DNA of 64,000 nt from Lentimicrobiaceae bacterium (GTDB taxonomy: Bacteria; Bacteroidota; Bacteroidia; Bacteroidales; Lentimicrobiaceae): assembly GCA_020636745.1 (NCBI GenBank), contig JACJXH010000003.1:62001-126000 (forward strand), in the 5' to 3' direction. The notes beneath the pieces are model-generated. The model had not been told where the DNA came from. It did not search any database and saw only the letters and a list, made by a program, of their open reading frames with translations. A program made the position numbers and the translations under genes. How positions within the stretch are numbered: the first letter of the stretch is position 1; each line of letters starts with the position of its first letter. Of this stretch, positions 27,339 through 36,721 are shown piece by piece.

Positions 27339-28625
27339 TTAAAGTTGGTTGATTTTCCAGTTTAAATTCGGATGAATAAGTCCTTTAGGTAAACTTCCAA
27401 GTGAAATACCCATTTGATCATACTCGAGTTCAGAAATGGTAAAACTGATTGTTTCAGTTTGAGAAATCAACACTCTTTCTTTAGGTATATCTACCATGAT
27501 TCTAATGTAATATTTGTGGGCATTCAGAAAGTTTGCAGGGATTTCGCAAATGCTTTCATATTTTCCAACCGCTCTGGGCATGCCTCTGTCCCAAGCAACA
27601 AAATCGCTTGTATAAAAAATCTCATCACCTCTGGTTGAGAAAAGTTGCACAATAATTCTCATACTTCTAATCTCTTTCAAAACCTCATAGTTTACTTTTA
27701 CCAATACAGGTTTTCCATTTGTGAGTATTGATTCAGTGCTGTTGTTTTCATCTACAATTCGAATGCTCTTTAAAAGAAAATCTTCTGATTTTGACATCAG
27801 TCCCTGGCCATAGATAGCCATTCTTGAAACCTGATTTGATGCATCAGATAAATAATGGTCAATTATTTCATCTGTTTTTCCGTCTGCTTCTACACTGCCT
27901 TTTGAAAGTAATACCGATCTTTTGCAGAGTCTTCGTATTGCACCCATATCATGGCTTACAAAAAGAACTGTCCGGCCATTTTTTGATACTTCGTCCATCT
28001 TACCAAGGGCTTTTCGCTGAAAATCAGCGTCTCCAACGGCAAGAACTTCATCAACGATAAGAATTTCAGGTTCTAAATGTGCTGCAACTGCAAACGCCAG
28101 CCTTACATACATTCCGCTGGAATAGCGTTTTACAGGTGTATTCACATATTTTTTTATTCCTGAAAATTCAACAATTTCATCAAATTTTAGATTGATTTCC
28201 TTTTTGGTCATACCCAAAATCGCCCCGTTCAGGAAAATATTCTCTTTGCCAGTTAATTCAGGATGAAATCCAGTACCAACTTCCAGCAAACTTGCTATTC
28301 TGCCATTTATTTTGATATTACCTGAAGTAGGGGCCGTCACTTTTGAAAGCAGTTTGAGCAGTGTAGATTTTCCTGCTCCATTTTTTCCAATTAATCCTAC
28401 AACCTCGCCTTCAGTTACTTGAAAATTAATGTTTTGTAATGCCCAAACATATTGATCTCCAACGGAATCCAGGGTATTTGTGCTTCCTATTTTTAAGCTA
28501 GGATCCTCTTTACCTCTTACTTTAGCGATGAATCGGTTTAAATCATGACTCAGCGTACCTGTACTCACAACACCCAACCGGTATTGTTTTGAAACATCCT
28601 CGAATTTTATAACAACTTTTGACAT
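27339..28625 (-). CDS. Polysaccharide ABC transporter ATP-binding protein (Wzt-like)
   Basis: A 428-residue ATPase with intact Walker A (GLIGKNGAGKSTLLKLL), signature KRYSSGMYVRLAFA and Walker B EILIVDEVLAVGD. After about residue 250 comes a beta-rich C-terminal domain of about 150 residues, as in Wzt proteins that recognise the end of the O-polysaccharide chain. It pairs with the permease encoded just upstream (42-base gap). It energises export of undecaprenyl-linked glycan across the inner membrane. Confidence 0.92.
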   Translation of the reverse strand: MSKVVIKFEDVSKQYRLGVVSTGTLSHDLNRFIAKVRGKEDPSLKIGSTNTLDSVGDQYVWALQNINFQVTEGEVVGLIGKNGAGKSTLLKLLSKVTAPTSGNIKINGRIASLLEVGTGFHPELTGKENIFLNGAILGMTKKEINLKFDEIVEFSGIKKYVNTPVKRYSSGMYVRLAFAVAAHLEPEILIVDEVLAVGDADFQRKALGKMDEVSKNGRTVLFVSHDMGAIRRLCKRSVLLSKGSVEADGKTDEIIDHYLSDASNQVSRMAIYGQGLMSKSEDFLLKSIRIVDENNSTESILTNGKPVLVKVNYEVLKEIRSMRIIVQLFSTRGDEIFYTSDFVAWDRGMPRAVGKYESICEIPANFLNAHKYYIRIMVDIPKERVLISQTETISFTISELEYDQMGISLGSLPKGLIHPNLNWKINQL

Positions 28626-28667
28626 TTTTTTTCAATTTAAGACGTTAATAATCAGAAAAGTAGCTGA

Positions 28668-29549
28668 TTAAACTGTATCCATAAAAGTTCGCTCAACCTT
28701 ATTGAAAATAAGAATGCCTATTAGCAATAAGACAATCGTAAACCCAAAGGAATAAAGAAGATAAGCATAACTTATACTTCCCGTTCCGAGTAATGCAGTT
28801 TTAAATGTTTCAATGATAGGAGTCATGGGGTTAGCCAGCACCAGTAACCTGTATTTTTCAGGAATTTGCGACAAGGGGTAAATAACCGGAGTCGCATACA
28901 TCCAGAGGGTTACTCCGAATGTAACCAAATGAACCAAATCGCGGTATTTTGTAGTCAGTGATGAGATAATAATCCCAAAGCCCAGCCCCATCCCGGCTAT
29001 CATTAACACAAGTACAGGAATAAGCAATACTGTTATTCCAGGGTGCACGTCAGCTCCTTTCATCATAAAATAGAACAAAAAGGCCAGCAAAAAGAGGAAT
29101 TGGATTACAAAACTTACCAGATTAGAAATCACAATAGATATAGGCATAGCAAGCCGGGGAAAATACACTTTTCCAAAAATTGAAGCATTCTTGATGAAAG
29201 TCTGTGAGGTGTCATTTAGGCAGGTTGAAAAATAGTTCCATCCGACTATTCCTGAGAGATAGAACAACATTTTAGGGATTCCATCGGTTGGGATTCCTGC
29301 AATGTTTCCAAAAACTACCGTAAACATAAGGGTAGTTAACAATGGCTGAATAATGAACCAGATTGGGCCCAGAATGGTTTGCTTGTATTTTGAAACAAAA
29401 TCCCTTCTTACGAAAAGGCCAATCAGGTCGCGGTATTGCCATAATTCCTTAAGATTAACATCAAACAGGCTGCGCTTGGGCTTTAAAATAATTGTCCAGG
29501 ATTCATTCGCTCCTGTGTCAGTCTGACCCGCTATTTTGGTATTTGCCAT
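28668..29549 (-). CDS. Polysaccharide ABC-2 type transporter permease (Wzm/TagG-like)
   Basis: A 293-residue membrane protein with about six transmembrane helices after an amphipathic N-terminal part. Family marks: LKELWQYRDLIGLFVRRDF, YKQTILGPIWFIIQP, and the ANPMTPIIETFKTALLG segment before the last helix. It forms the channel half of the ABC exporter with the Wzt-like ATPase. Twenty bases separate it from the upstream fcl gene. Confidence 0.92.
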   Translation of the reverse strand: MANTKIAGQTDTGANESWTIILKPKRSLFDVNLKELWQYRDLIGLFVRRDFVSKYKQTILGPIWFIIQPLLTTLMFTVVFGNIAGIPTDGIPKMLFYLSGIVGWNYFSTCLNDTSQTFIKNASIFGKVYFPRLAMPISIVISNLVSFVIQFLFLLAFLFYFMMKGADVHPGITVLLIPVLVLMIAGMGLGFGIIISSLTTKYRDLVHLVTFGVTLWMYATPVIYPLSQIPEKYRLLVLANPMTPIIETFKTALLGTGSISYAYLLYSFGFTIVLLLIGILIFNKVERTFMDTV

Positions 29550-29569
29550 ATTATTTCAGATTTTGAGCT

Positions 29570-30538
29570 TTATTGATTTTTTGAAAGGAAGTCAGCATAA
29601 GCGCTTTTTATCCCTTCTTCAAGTTGAATGGATGGTGAATATCCCAGCGATTTAAGATAGGAAATGTCTAAAAGCTTTCTGGGGGTTCCATCTGGTTTGG
29701 TAACATCAAATTCAAGTTCTCCTTTAAATCCCACTATGCTTTTGATGAGTAAAGCTAAATCCTTAATTGAGATATCCTGACCCCATCCGATATTCACAAA
29801 CTTATTTCCACTGTAGTTATTCATCAGAAAAATACAGGCGTTAGCCAAATCATCCACATGCATAAATTCTCTTAGTGGAGAACCTGTGCCCCAGATAATT
29901 ACCTTGTCTTTATTGCTGATTTTTGCCTCATGAAATTTTCTGATAAGAGCCGGAAGTACATGTGAATTCTGAAGGTCATAGTTATCTTCAGGGCCATACA
30001 GATTGGTTGGCATGGCAGCAATAAAGTCGGTACCATATTGCAGATTGTAATTTTCACAAAGCTTCAATCCTGCAATTTTTGCAATAGCATAGGGTTCATT
30101 CGTATATTCAAGAAGTCCTGTAAGAAGGTACTCTTCTTTAATAGGCTGAGGCGCATGTTTAGGATAAATGCAGGAACTGCCAAGGAAGAGTAGCTTTTTA
30201 ACATTGCTTTGCCAGGCATTGTGCAGTACGTTATTCTGAATTACCAGATTTTCGTAAAGAAATTGAGCCCGGTAAGTATTGTTGGCCACAATGCCTCCAA
30301 CTTTAGCGGCAGCATAAAAAACGTAATCAGGTTGGTATTCACTATACATTGTTTCAACAGCGTGCTGATTCATTAAATCAATCTGAATATAACGCACAGC
30401 ATCAGAAACGGCAGATGGTTTTCTGTTTCTGTAAGTGCCAGATACATTGGTATATCCCTGTTTGATTAAAGCACGTACTATTGAACTGCCCACCATGCCG
30501 GCTGCACCTGCAACCAGTATCTTATCCGTTTTATTCAT
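29570..30538 (-). CDS. fcl: GDP-L-fucose synthase
   Basis: A 322-residue NADPH-dependent epimerase/reductase that converts GDP-4-keto-6-deoxymannose to GDP-L-fucose. Motifs: ILVAGAAGMVGSSIVRAL, FLGSSCIYPKHAPQP and YAIAK. I choose ATG 30538, which overlaps the stop of gmd by eight bases (ATGAATAA); the frame from 30565 adds only nine unrelated residues. It works directly after Gmd. Confidence 0.93.
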   Translation of the reverse strand: MNKTDKILVAGAAGMVGSSIVRALIKQGYTNVSGTYRNRKPSAVSDAVRYIQIDLMNQHAVETMYSEYQPDYVFYAAAKVGGIVANNTYRAQFLYENLVIQNNVLHNAWQSNVKKLLFLGSSCIYPKHAPQPIKEEYLLTGLLEYTNEPYAIAKIAGLKLCENYNLQYGTDFIAAMPTNLYGPEDNYDLQNSHVLPALIRKFHEAKISNKDKVIIWGTGSPLREFMHVDDLANACIFLMNNYSGNKFVNIGWGQDISIKDLALLIKSIVGFKGELEFDVTKPDGTPRKLLDISYLKSLGYSPSIQLEEGIKSAYADFLSKNQ

Positions 30539-31649
30539 AGTAACTGTGTATTTCGTATCCACCATCTTTCAGGTATTTGTCTTTCTGCATCAATTTGATG
30601 TCAGACATCATCATGTCATGCACTAAGGCCTTCAAATCATATTCTGGTTCCCACCCAAGTTTTTGTTTTGATTTTGTAGGATCGCCAATCAGTAACTCAA
30701 CTTCTGTGGGTCTGAAATAACGCTCATCTATTTTAACGACAACAGTTCCCGGTTTGATGTAATAGTTTTCATTTGAGCATGAAGCTACAATGCCTGTTTC
30801 ATGAATTCCTTCACCCTTAAACTCAAGCGCGATGCCAACCTCTTCAAAAGCAAGCCTTACAAAGTCTCTTACTTCGGTGGTAACACCCGTTGCTATTACG
30901 TAATCATCAGGTTTGTCTTGTTGCAAAATAAGGTGCATGGCTTTGATATAATCTTTTGCATGCCCCCAGTCGCGTTTAGCCGAAAGATTCCCCAAATGAA
31001 GAGAATCCTGCATCCCCATGGCAATTTTTGCAACTGCCATGGTAATTTTCCGGGTAACAAATGTTTCTCCACGGATAGGTGATTCGTGATTGAATAATAT
31101 TCCATTGCAGGCAAACATGTTATATGCTTCGCGGTAATTTACCATAATCCAGTATGCATATAGTTTAGCTACAGCATAAGGGGAGCGGGGATAAAACGGC
31201 GTTTTTTCACTTTGCGGAATCTCCTGAACCAGTCCGTAGAGTTCAGAAGTGGATGCCTGGTAAATTTTAGTTTTTTCGGTCAGATTTAAGAGTCTGACAG
31301 CTTCCAGCAACCTCAGAGCACCAATTGCATCAGCGTTTGCTGTATATTCGGCCGTGTCAAAACTTACCTTAACATGCGACATTGCGGCCAGATTGTATAT
31401 CTCGTCAGGCTGGGTTTCCTGCACAATTCTAATCAAATTGGTAGAATCGGTCATATCTCCATAATGGAGAATGAAATTTTGGTTATCAACAAAAGGATCC
31501 TGATAAAGGTGATCAATACGGTTGGTATTGAAAAGAGATGATCTTCTTTTGATACCATGTACAATGTATCCTTTTTTTAACAAATATTCCGAAAGATAGG
31601 CTCCATCCTGACCGGTAATTCCTGTAATGAGTGCAATTTTATTGTTCAT
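30531..31649 (-). CDS. gmd: GDP-mannose 4,6-dehydratase
   Basis: A 372-residue extended short-chain dehydrogenase that makes GDP-4-keto-6-deoxymannose from GDP-mannose. The motifs are textbook: ALITGITGQDGAYLSEYLL, IYQASTSELYG and YPRSPYAVAKLYAYW (Tyr-x3-Lys), plus NHESPIRGETFVTRKIT. Together with fcl it gives a complete route from GDP-mannose to GDP-fucose; the genes making GDP-mannose are not in the window. Confidence 0.96.
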   Translation of the reverse strand: MNNKIALITGITGQDGAYLSEYLLKKGYIVHGIKRRSSLFNTNRIDHLYQDPFVDNQNFILHYGDMTDSTNLIRIVQETQPDEIYNLAAMSHVKVSFDTAEYTANADAIGALRLLEAVRLLNLTEKTKIYQASTSELYGLVQEIPQSEKTPFYPRSPYAVAKLYAYWIMVNYREAYNMFACNGILFNHESPIRGETFVTRKITMAVAKIAMGMQDSLHLGNLSAKRDWGHAKDYIKAMHLILQQDKPDDYVIATGVTTEVRDFVRLAFEEVGIALEFKGEGIHETGIVASCSNENYYIKPGTVVVKIDERYFRPTEVELLIGDPTKSKQKLGWEPEYDLKALVHDMMMSDIKLMQKDKYLKDGGYEIHSYYE

Positions 31650-31666
31650 CCTGCCTTGGGTTTAAG

Positions 31667-34039
31667 TTATATTTTTCTTAAAAAGTTAATGATTTTTCTT
31701 CTGAAATTTAAAGCAAGCTCAAAAAGGATAAATCTTTTAGGGGCTTCTTCACCATAAATTCTGATATTTCTCTCGTTGAGCCTGATGTCTGCATCATTAT
31801 ATACAATGGACAACCTGTTCATCTGGTTTTCAACAGCTTCATTGATAGCAGATACAAATTCTTTTTTACGTGTAAAATTGTGACGTACAATAAATAAGGT
31901 GGCATCGCAATATTTATTCAAAAGAAATGCATCGCCAAATAAGCCAATAGGAGGGGTGTCAATGATGATATAATCATATTTGTTTCTTAAATCATCAAAC
32001 ATCATTTTAGTTTTATCCGATTCAATTAATTCATCAGGATTAGGCGGGATAGGCCCGGACAAAAGAATGTCGAGATTTTTAGTATAGGTTTTTTGAATAA
32101 CTTGTTCAATGGGTAAGTTGTTGACCAAATAGGAAGTTATGCCTGTATCAGGGTTCAGATTAAAATCAGCCAGCTCATTCGGACTTCTGAAGTCGAAGCC
32201 GATAAACAGGGCTTTTTTTCCTGTGAGGGCATAAACTGAGGCAAAGTTGATGGCAAAAAACGATTTCCCTTCTTCAACAGAACTTGATGTGATAATTACT
32301 ACCTGTTCCTGATTCTCGGGTTTTAAGTTAAGTTTTATTCTTATAATTCTGAATAATTCAGTAAAGTAGGAGTTGGGCGAACGCAGTACAACATCAGATT
32401 TATCTGACGGACTATTGGCAATAGAGCCAATTAATGTGACAGGTGTATTTGAAGTAATATCTTCATCAGCCATTACTCTGTTGTTTAGAAATACAATCAG
32501 AAAAAGAAAAATGGCAGGAAGAAGAATGGCCCAGATAATGGCATTGATATAGGCTGATTTGGGATTTTTCGAAACATTTGAAATTCCTGACTCGCCAGCA
32601 AAATCAATAATTTCATGGTCAGGAGTATTAGCTGCCCTTTGAATTTCAACTTCAGCTTTTCTGCGAAGCAAAAAATCATAAAGATTATCGATAATTTTAA
32701 ACTTCCGCATGATGGCGATATACTCACGTTCAATTCCCGGAAGCTTTAAAAACTCATCATTCAGTGACCACATTCTGTAATCGGTACTGTTTACTTTTTG
32801 ATCTACAGAGGTGATTACCGTAGTGATACTTTCAACCAGTGAGGCCTTCATTACCTCTATTTCACGGTTAAGTACCTGAATATATGGGTTCTTATCAGTT
32901 GAATTGGCAAGAAGATTGTCTCTTTCCTGGATTTTTTTTGACAGTCTGCCTGAAAGTTCATTAAACATGGGAAGATTGTATCCCATAGACGAGGGCATTA
33001 CCATATCATCGAGGTCTTCTCGTTCTTTGACATAATTCAACAGGTAATTATAGTATTCAAGGTCAATCAGGAAGTTCTTCTTATCTTTTGATTCAGAATC
33101 AAGATTTTTGAGTAAGCTGCCCACTTTCTCTTCAAGTTGCATAAACTGGTAAGTTTTCCTGAAGTCCTCCAATTGTTGTTCAGTAACACTCAGTTCGTCC
33201 TTAAACTGTACGATTTGAGCTTCAATAAAGGTTATAATGTTGGAAAGGATTTCATTTTTCTTATCAAGGTTGCTTTGCAGAAATTCCCTGGTGAGTTGAT
33301 TCAGGTAGTCTTTCTCTTTTTCCTTGTTGGTGCCGGTGGTTGAAATGATTAATATGGAAGGCCCATTTTCGACATACACATTCGTTTTGCCCATGTATTC
33401 GGCAACCAAACCATTTATTTCATTAATTTTAAAACTCCAGTCATGGTTGACCAATTCAGATGGATTTATAGAATCTTTTAGTACAAGCCGGAAACTATAA
33501 TCTTTTGAAGCGATAAGTGCACCTGTTTTGTATTGAGCAGATTTATTGAATAAGGAGGTTTCATCTGAGGATAATTCAAATGTTCCTGAAGAGATAAACC
33601 TGACATTAATACGTTTGTATCTGGGTTGCTTATGGTTTTTATCAAATTCAATGATAAAGGGGGAATTTTTGTAAATCTCATTCCAGATGTATTCACCTTT
33701 CTCATAGTATGAGACTTCAAAATCAAGCTTTTCTATTATCTTCTTAATTTGCCCGTATGATTTTAGCAATGCTATCTGATTGTCAATTAGTTTTGAGCTA
33801 AGAAACATAGGGGCGGCTGAAATATTTCCCTTCTCCTGCAATACAGAGGCGTTGCTTTTATCTTCAATCAGTACACTGGTTTTTAAGCTATATTGTGGTA
33901 CAATATATCTATTGGAATCGCGGGCAAAAAGAAAGGCGATGATTAACGAGATGGCAAAAAAGTACCAGTTTTTGGCATATTTGGACAGAATTCTCTTTAC
34001 ATCAATATCTGATTTTACTGAGTTAACTGTTTTTCCCAT
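31667..34039 (-). CDS. Wzc-like polysaccharide co-polymerase with BY-kinase domain
   Basis: A 790-residue inner-membrane protein. Two membrane helices (about 23-40 and 500-520) flank a large periplasmic Wzz domain with coiled-coil stretches. The cytoplasmic C-terminal kinase has Walker A SSSVEEGKS (near 587), Walker A' FIGFDFR (near 612) and Walker B YIIIDTPP (near 690). It would control chain length and export together with the Wza-like protein. The C-terminal tail lacks the tyrosine cluster usual in BY-kinases, having only scattered Tyr. Eight bases after the wza-like gene, 17 before gmd. Confidence 0.9.
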   Translation of the reverse strand: MGKTVNSVKSDIDVKRILSKYAKNWYFFAISLIIAFLFARDSNRYIVPQYSLKTSVLIEDKSNASVLQEKGNISAAPMFLSSKLIDNQIALLKSYGQIKKIIEKLDFEVSYYEKGEYIWNEIYKNSPFIIEFDKNHKQPRYKRINVRFISSGTFELSSDETSLFNKSAQYKTGALIASKDYSFRLVLKDSINPSELVNHDWSFKINEINGLVAEYMGKTNVYVENGPSILIISTTGTNKEKEKDYLNQLTREFLQSNLDKKNEILSNIITFIEAQIVQFKDELSVTEQQLEDFRKTYQFMQLEEKVGSLLKNLDSESKDKKNFLIDLEYYNYLLNYVKEREDLDDMVMPSSMGYNLPMFNELSGRLSKKIQERDNLLANSTDKNPYIQVLNREIEVMKASLVESITTVITSVDQKVNSTDYRMWSLNDEFLKLPGIEREYIAIMRKFKIIDNLYDFLLRRKAEVEIQRAANTPDHEIIDFAGESGISNVSKNPKSAYINAIIWAILLPAIFLFLIVFLNNRVMADEDITSNTPVTLIGSIANSPSDKSDVVLRSPNSYFTELFRIIRIKLNLKPENQEQVVIITSSSVEEGKSFFAINFASVYALTGKKALFIGFDFRSPNELADFNLNPDTGITSYLVNNLPIEQVIQKTYTKNLDILLSGPIPPNPDELIESDKTKMMFDDLRNKYDYIIIDTPPIGLFGDAFLLNKYCDATLFIVRHNFTRKKEFVSAINEAVENQMNRLSIVYNDADIRLNERNIRIYGEEAPKRFILFELALNFRRKIINFLRKI

Positions 34040-34047
34040 GATGAATC

Positions 34048-34872
34048 TTAATTGGCATTAATATTTCTGAATAAAAGGAAAACCGTAATGGTGGTGGTAA
34101 GAAGTGATGATATGATTGAAAGTGAGAAGGTGGGCGTAAGTCCAATTGATTTTGCCCGCATGGGTTCAACATAAACCACATCATTGGGGAAAACATAAAA
34201 CATATTATTTTCAATAAGTTTTCCACTGGTTACATCAACCAGGTAGACAACTTTTTTACCATTTATTGTTCTGAGTACTTTTAATTTTTGTCTTTTTGCA
34301 TAATTGGTCATGCCGCCTGCAAGGGTTAAGGCTTCAAGAATTGTTATCTTGCTTTTTGTCATGTTATATAAGCCTTCTTTATTCACCTCTCCAATAATGT
34401 TTACTGTATTGTTAATCAGCCTTACTTCAATCCTTATTCTGTCTCCCAGGATACTTGACGCTGCTCTTTTAACCGTATCATGAGCCTGCTCTATTGTTAA
34501 TCCGCCAAGTTTAATGTTTCCGAGATAGGGAAAGTTAATATTGCCTTCTTCATTTACATAATAACCCATAAGTGATTGGTTGTTGGTGCTTAGGTAGTTA
34601 AGTCCTGTAGTAGGCTGAAGAAAATCCGTGATTTCCTTTTCAATAGAAAGAATATTCACATATAAATAATCATTGGGTTGAATTTTATAGTCCTTTTGGA
34701 TATCAGGATTATCAACAAAATTATTTGCAAAAACACTGTCGTTTATCTTGTTGTATTGCATCAGCAGCATCTTCTTTTGTGGTATACACGAAGAAAACAG
34801 AATGACCCAAAGGCACAAAGCCGGTAAAAGTTTTGTTAAAGCCTTTAGCACCAGAGCTTTTTTATTGTTCAT
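34048..34872 (-). CDS. Wza-like polysaccharide export outer-membrane lipoprotein
   Basis: A 274-residue lipoprotein with signal ending VILFSSC (lipobox). The poly-export domain begins YKIQPNDYLYVNILSIEKE, and an SLBB domain follows (INFPYLGNIKLGGLTIEQAH, then VNIIGEVNKEGLYNM). The C-terminus is hydrophobic. I prefer ATG 34872 because the -7 box at 34895-34902 predicts a start site near 34891, leaving only four bases before the other ATG at 34887. First gene of the large leftward polysaccharide operon. Confidence 0.9.
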   Translation of the reverse strand: MNNKKALVLKALTKLLPALCLWVILFSSCIPQKKMLLMQYNKINDSVFANNFVDNPDIQKDYKIQPNDYLYVNILSIEKEITDFLQPTTGLNYLSTNNQSLMGYYVNEEGNINFPYLGNIKLGGLTIEQAHDTVKRAASSILGDRIRIEVRLINNTVNIIGEVNKEGLYNMTKSKITILEALTLAGGMTNYAKRQKLKVLRTINGKKVVYLVDVTSGKLIENNMFYVFPNDVVYVEPMRAKSIGLTPTFSLSIISSLLTTTITVFLLFRNINAN

Positions 34873-34894
34873 AGTAATTGGATTCATTTTAATA

Positions 34895-34902
34895 CAAATA
34901 TA
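34895..34902 (-). promoter_or_regulatory. -7 element of the polysaccharide operon promoter
   Basis: Reads TATATTTG on the minus strand, an exact TAnnTTTG. It is the best promoter candidate for the 34.9-11.8 kb operon. The -33 region is weak, which fits a regulated promoter but may also mean the match is accidental. Confidence 0.5.
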
Positions 34903-35090
34903 TGTCCTAAACCAGTTAAAGTAATGGCTTCACCCTTTACTTTTCATTGATTTTACTCAAAAAACTATTCATTTAACAGCTTATTTGGCAAGACCAAAAT
35001 ATTTAAGAAAAATGCAAGAAACTTTCAAATGGAAGGCGTGCTTTATCTGTATCAGGTTAATTACAAACAAGCAGATTGTAAATTGTTTAT

Positions 35091-36605
35091 TTACAGTATT
35101 TTGGATAGCAATCGGAGTACTTCTAATTTTTCAATGGGTTTAATGAGCGTACCTTTGAAATTGTTTTCGACAATTTTTCTGTTCCAGTTGCTCTCCGAAA
35201 AGGCTGTTTGTGCAATAAAAGGAACATTCATGTATTCGGGCCATTTTTGCTCAATCTCACGCTTTAAACTAATGCCATTCCAGGGCTCTGGTAAGCCAAT
35301 ATCCATGAGAATAGTATTAAACAAAATGCCTTTATTAAAATGCATTTCAATCAGATTCAAGGCCTCATTACCGGAATAAGCAATGACAATTTCAGCAAAA
35401 TTATTGATAAAAATATCCAAAACTTTGGCATTAATTTTATCATCTTCAATGACCAGTATTTTGGAATTTTTGATTTTGATTTCATTTTCAAGAGAAACTT
35501 CTAACTCTTTTGAGGTTGTTGCCTGATTAATTGCAAATGTTAAAGTGGCAATTTCGCCAAAATGAGTGCCTGTTTGAAAGGATATTTTTCCTTCAAGCAG
35601 ATTTAAATTATTGAGTGTTTCTGTTAATGAAGGTACAATTTCGTAAAGTTCTTTCTTGTAATCATATTCATTCTGAGTGCTCTCACGCCGGATGGAGTTG
35701 ATGATACTTTGAGGTATATCCATTCCAATGTTATCAATAATAATGATAAGCTTATCCGTATTATTGTCCAACAATGCATTCACTGAAACCTTGTTGTTTC
35801 GGGTATACCTGATGGCTTTTTGAATTAAAAAATATAAAATCTGGGTAAGACGCTCTTCATCAATGAAAATTTTGGTGTCAAAATTTTTCTTAAGCTCAAA
35901 ATCAATTTCGTGCAACTGAATTTCGTTGCTCAGGAGAATTTCAAATTTTTGAAATAATACTCCTAAATCGACGTAAGTGAATTTTAATCTTGCCCCGTTA
36001 TTTGGCTCAGATTTATCTTTATTGTCGATAATTGATTTTAGTCGGTTTCCATTTTTTAATATTCCATCAATATAGCTTGATATCTTGAAATCAGACTGAA
36101 TGGTATTTTCCTTTTTAAGGATTGACCCAAACCCAATGATGCCATTTAATGCTGTTCTTACTTCGTGTTGTTGGTCAATACTCCAAGATATAGCATTTGG
36201 TTTAGTGTCAGAAATACTTACACCAGCTTCTTTGCTGGTTGGATTAGGAAGGGCTGCTGGTTTTGATTTTGCGGATGGTGTATTGATTTTATGGACTATC
36301 CCTAAAAATTTTTGTCCTTCAATTTCTTTAAACTCCAGATTAATTGAAATGAGGTAGTTCGAAGCGTTTAATAAAAAGAGACTTTCACTGAATTCAAACA
36401 ACTGTCGGTTGTCCAGTGGATTTTGCTCTTCTTTAAAGGTAAAAAAGATGTCTCGTACCGAAATTTCAATTAAATCAAGTTCATTGTATCCGCTAAGTTC
36501 TTCAAAACTCCGGTTCAATAAAAGAATATCACCTTCAAAATCAGCCAAAAAACAACAATCGCGCTTGCCATCGATAAGAGATCGATAGTATTGCCTGTTG
36601 CCCAA
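35091..36605 (-). CDS. PAS-containing hybrid histidine kinase-like protein with degenerate ATP-binding domain
   Basis: A 504-residue soluble protein: PAS domain (about 5-108), a HisKA-like helix with His147 in QQHEVRTALNGIIGF, a HATPase-like domain, and a C-terminal receiver with Asp435 in ILMDIGLP and Lys489. In the ATPase region the N box reads FLIQKAIRYT without the usual Asn, G1 survives as DNIGMDI (Asp291), and no glycine-rich G2 loop is visible. Kinase activity is therefore doubtful, while the His and receiver could still relay phosphate. The start is uncertain: TTG at 36605 is the first usual start codon in the frame. Located just upstream of the polysaccharide operon. Confidence 0.82.
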   Translation of the reverse strand: MGNRQYYRSLIDGKRDCCFLADFEGDILLLNRSFEELSGYNELDLIEISVRDIFFTFKEEQNPLDNRQLFEFSESLFLLNASNYLISINLEFKEIEGQKFLGIVHKINTPSAKSKPAALPNPTSKEAGVSISDTKPNAISWSIDQQHEVRTALNGIIGFGSILKKENTIQSDFKISSYIDGILKNGNRLKSIIDNKDKSEPNNGARLKFTYVDLGVLFQKFEILLSNEIQLHEIDFELKKNFDTKIFIDEERLTQILYFLIQKAIRYTRNNKVSVNALLDNNTDKLIIIIDNIGMDIPQSIINSIRRESTQNEYDYKKELYEIVPSLTETLNNLNLLEGKISFQTGTHFGEIATLTFAINQATTSKELEVSLENEIKIKNSKILVIEDDKINAKVLDIFINNFAEIVIAYSGNEALNLIEMHFNKGILFNTILMDIGLPEPWNGISLKREIEQKWPEYMNVPFIAQTAFSESNWNRKIVENNFKGTLIKPIEKLEVLRLLSKIL

Positions 36606-36721
36606 TTGCTTTTTAGGCCTGCGATCTTTATTTCCAAAAGCAGATAAGATATGAAATCCTCCCGAAAAAAATTACTGTATAGTTTATCCCGCAGCAAAAA
36701 TAGCAAATTTTGCTGCTTTGT

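Noticed and set aside
11830..34902. Polysaccharide locus as a recently transferred genomic island
   Set aside because: No integrase, transposase, tRNA at its border or direct repeat was seen; base composition looks similar to the rest by eye. Such loci vary often between strains, but this window gives no direct sign of transfer.
35029..35379. 116-codon open frame on the plus strand
   Set aside because: It lies antisense to the receiver domain of the kinase-like gene, which has clear motifs; no homology recognised for the antisense frame.
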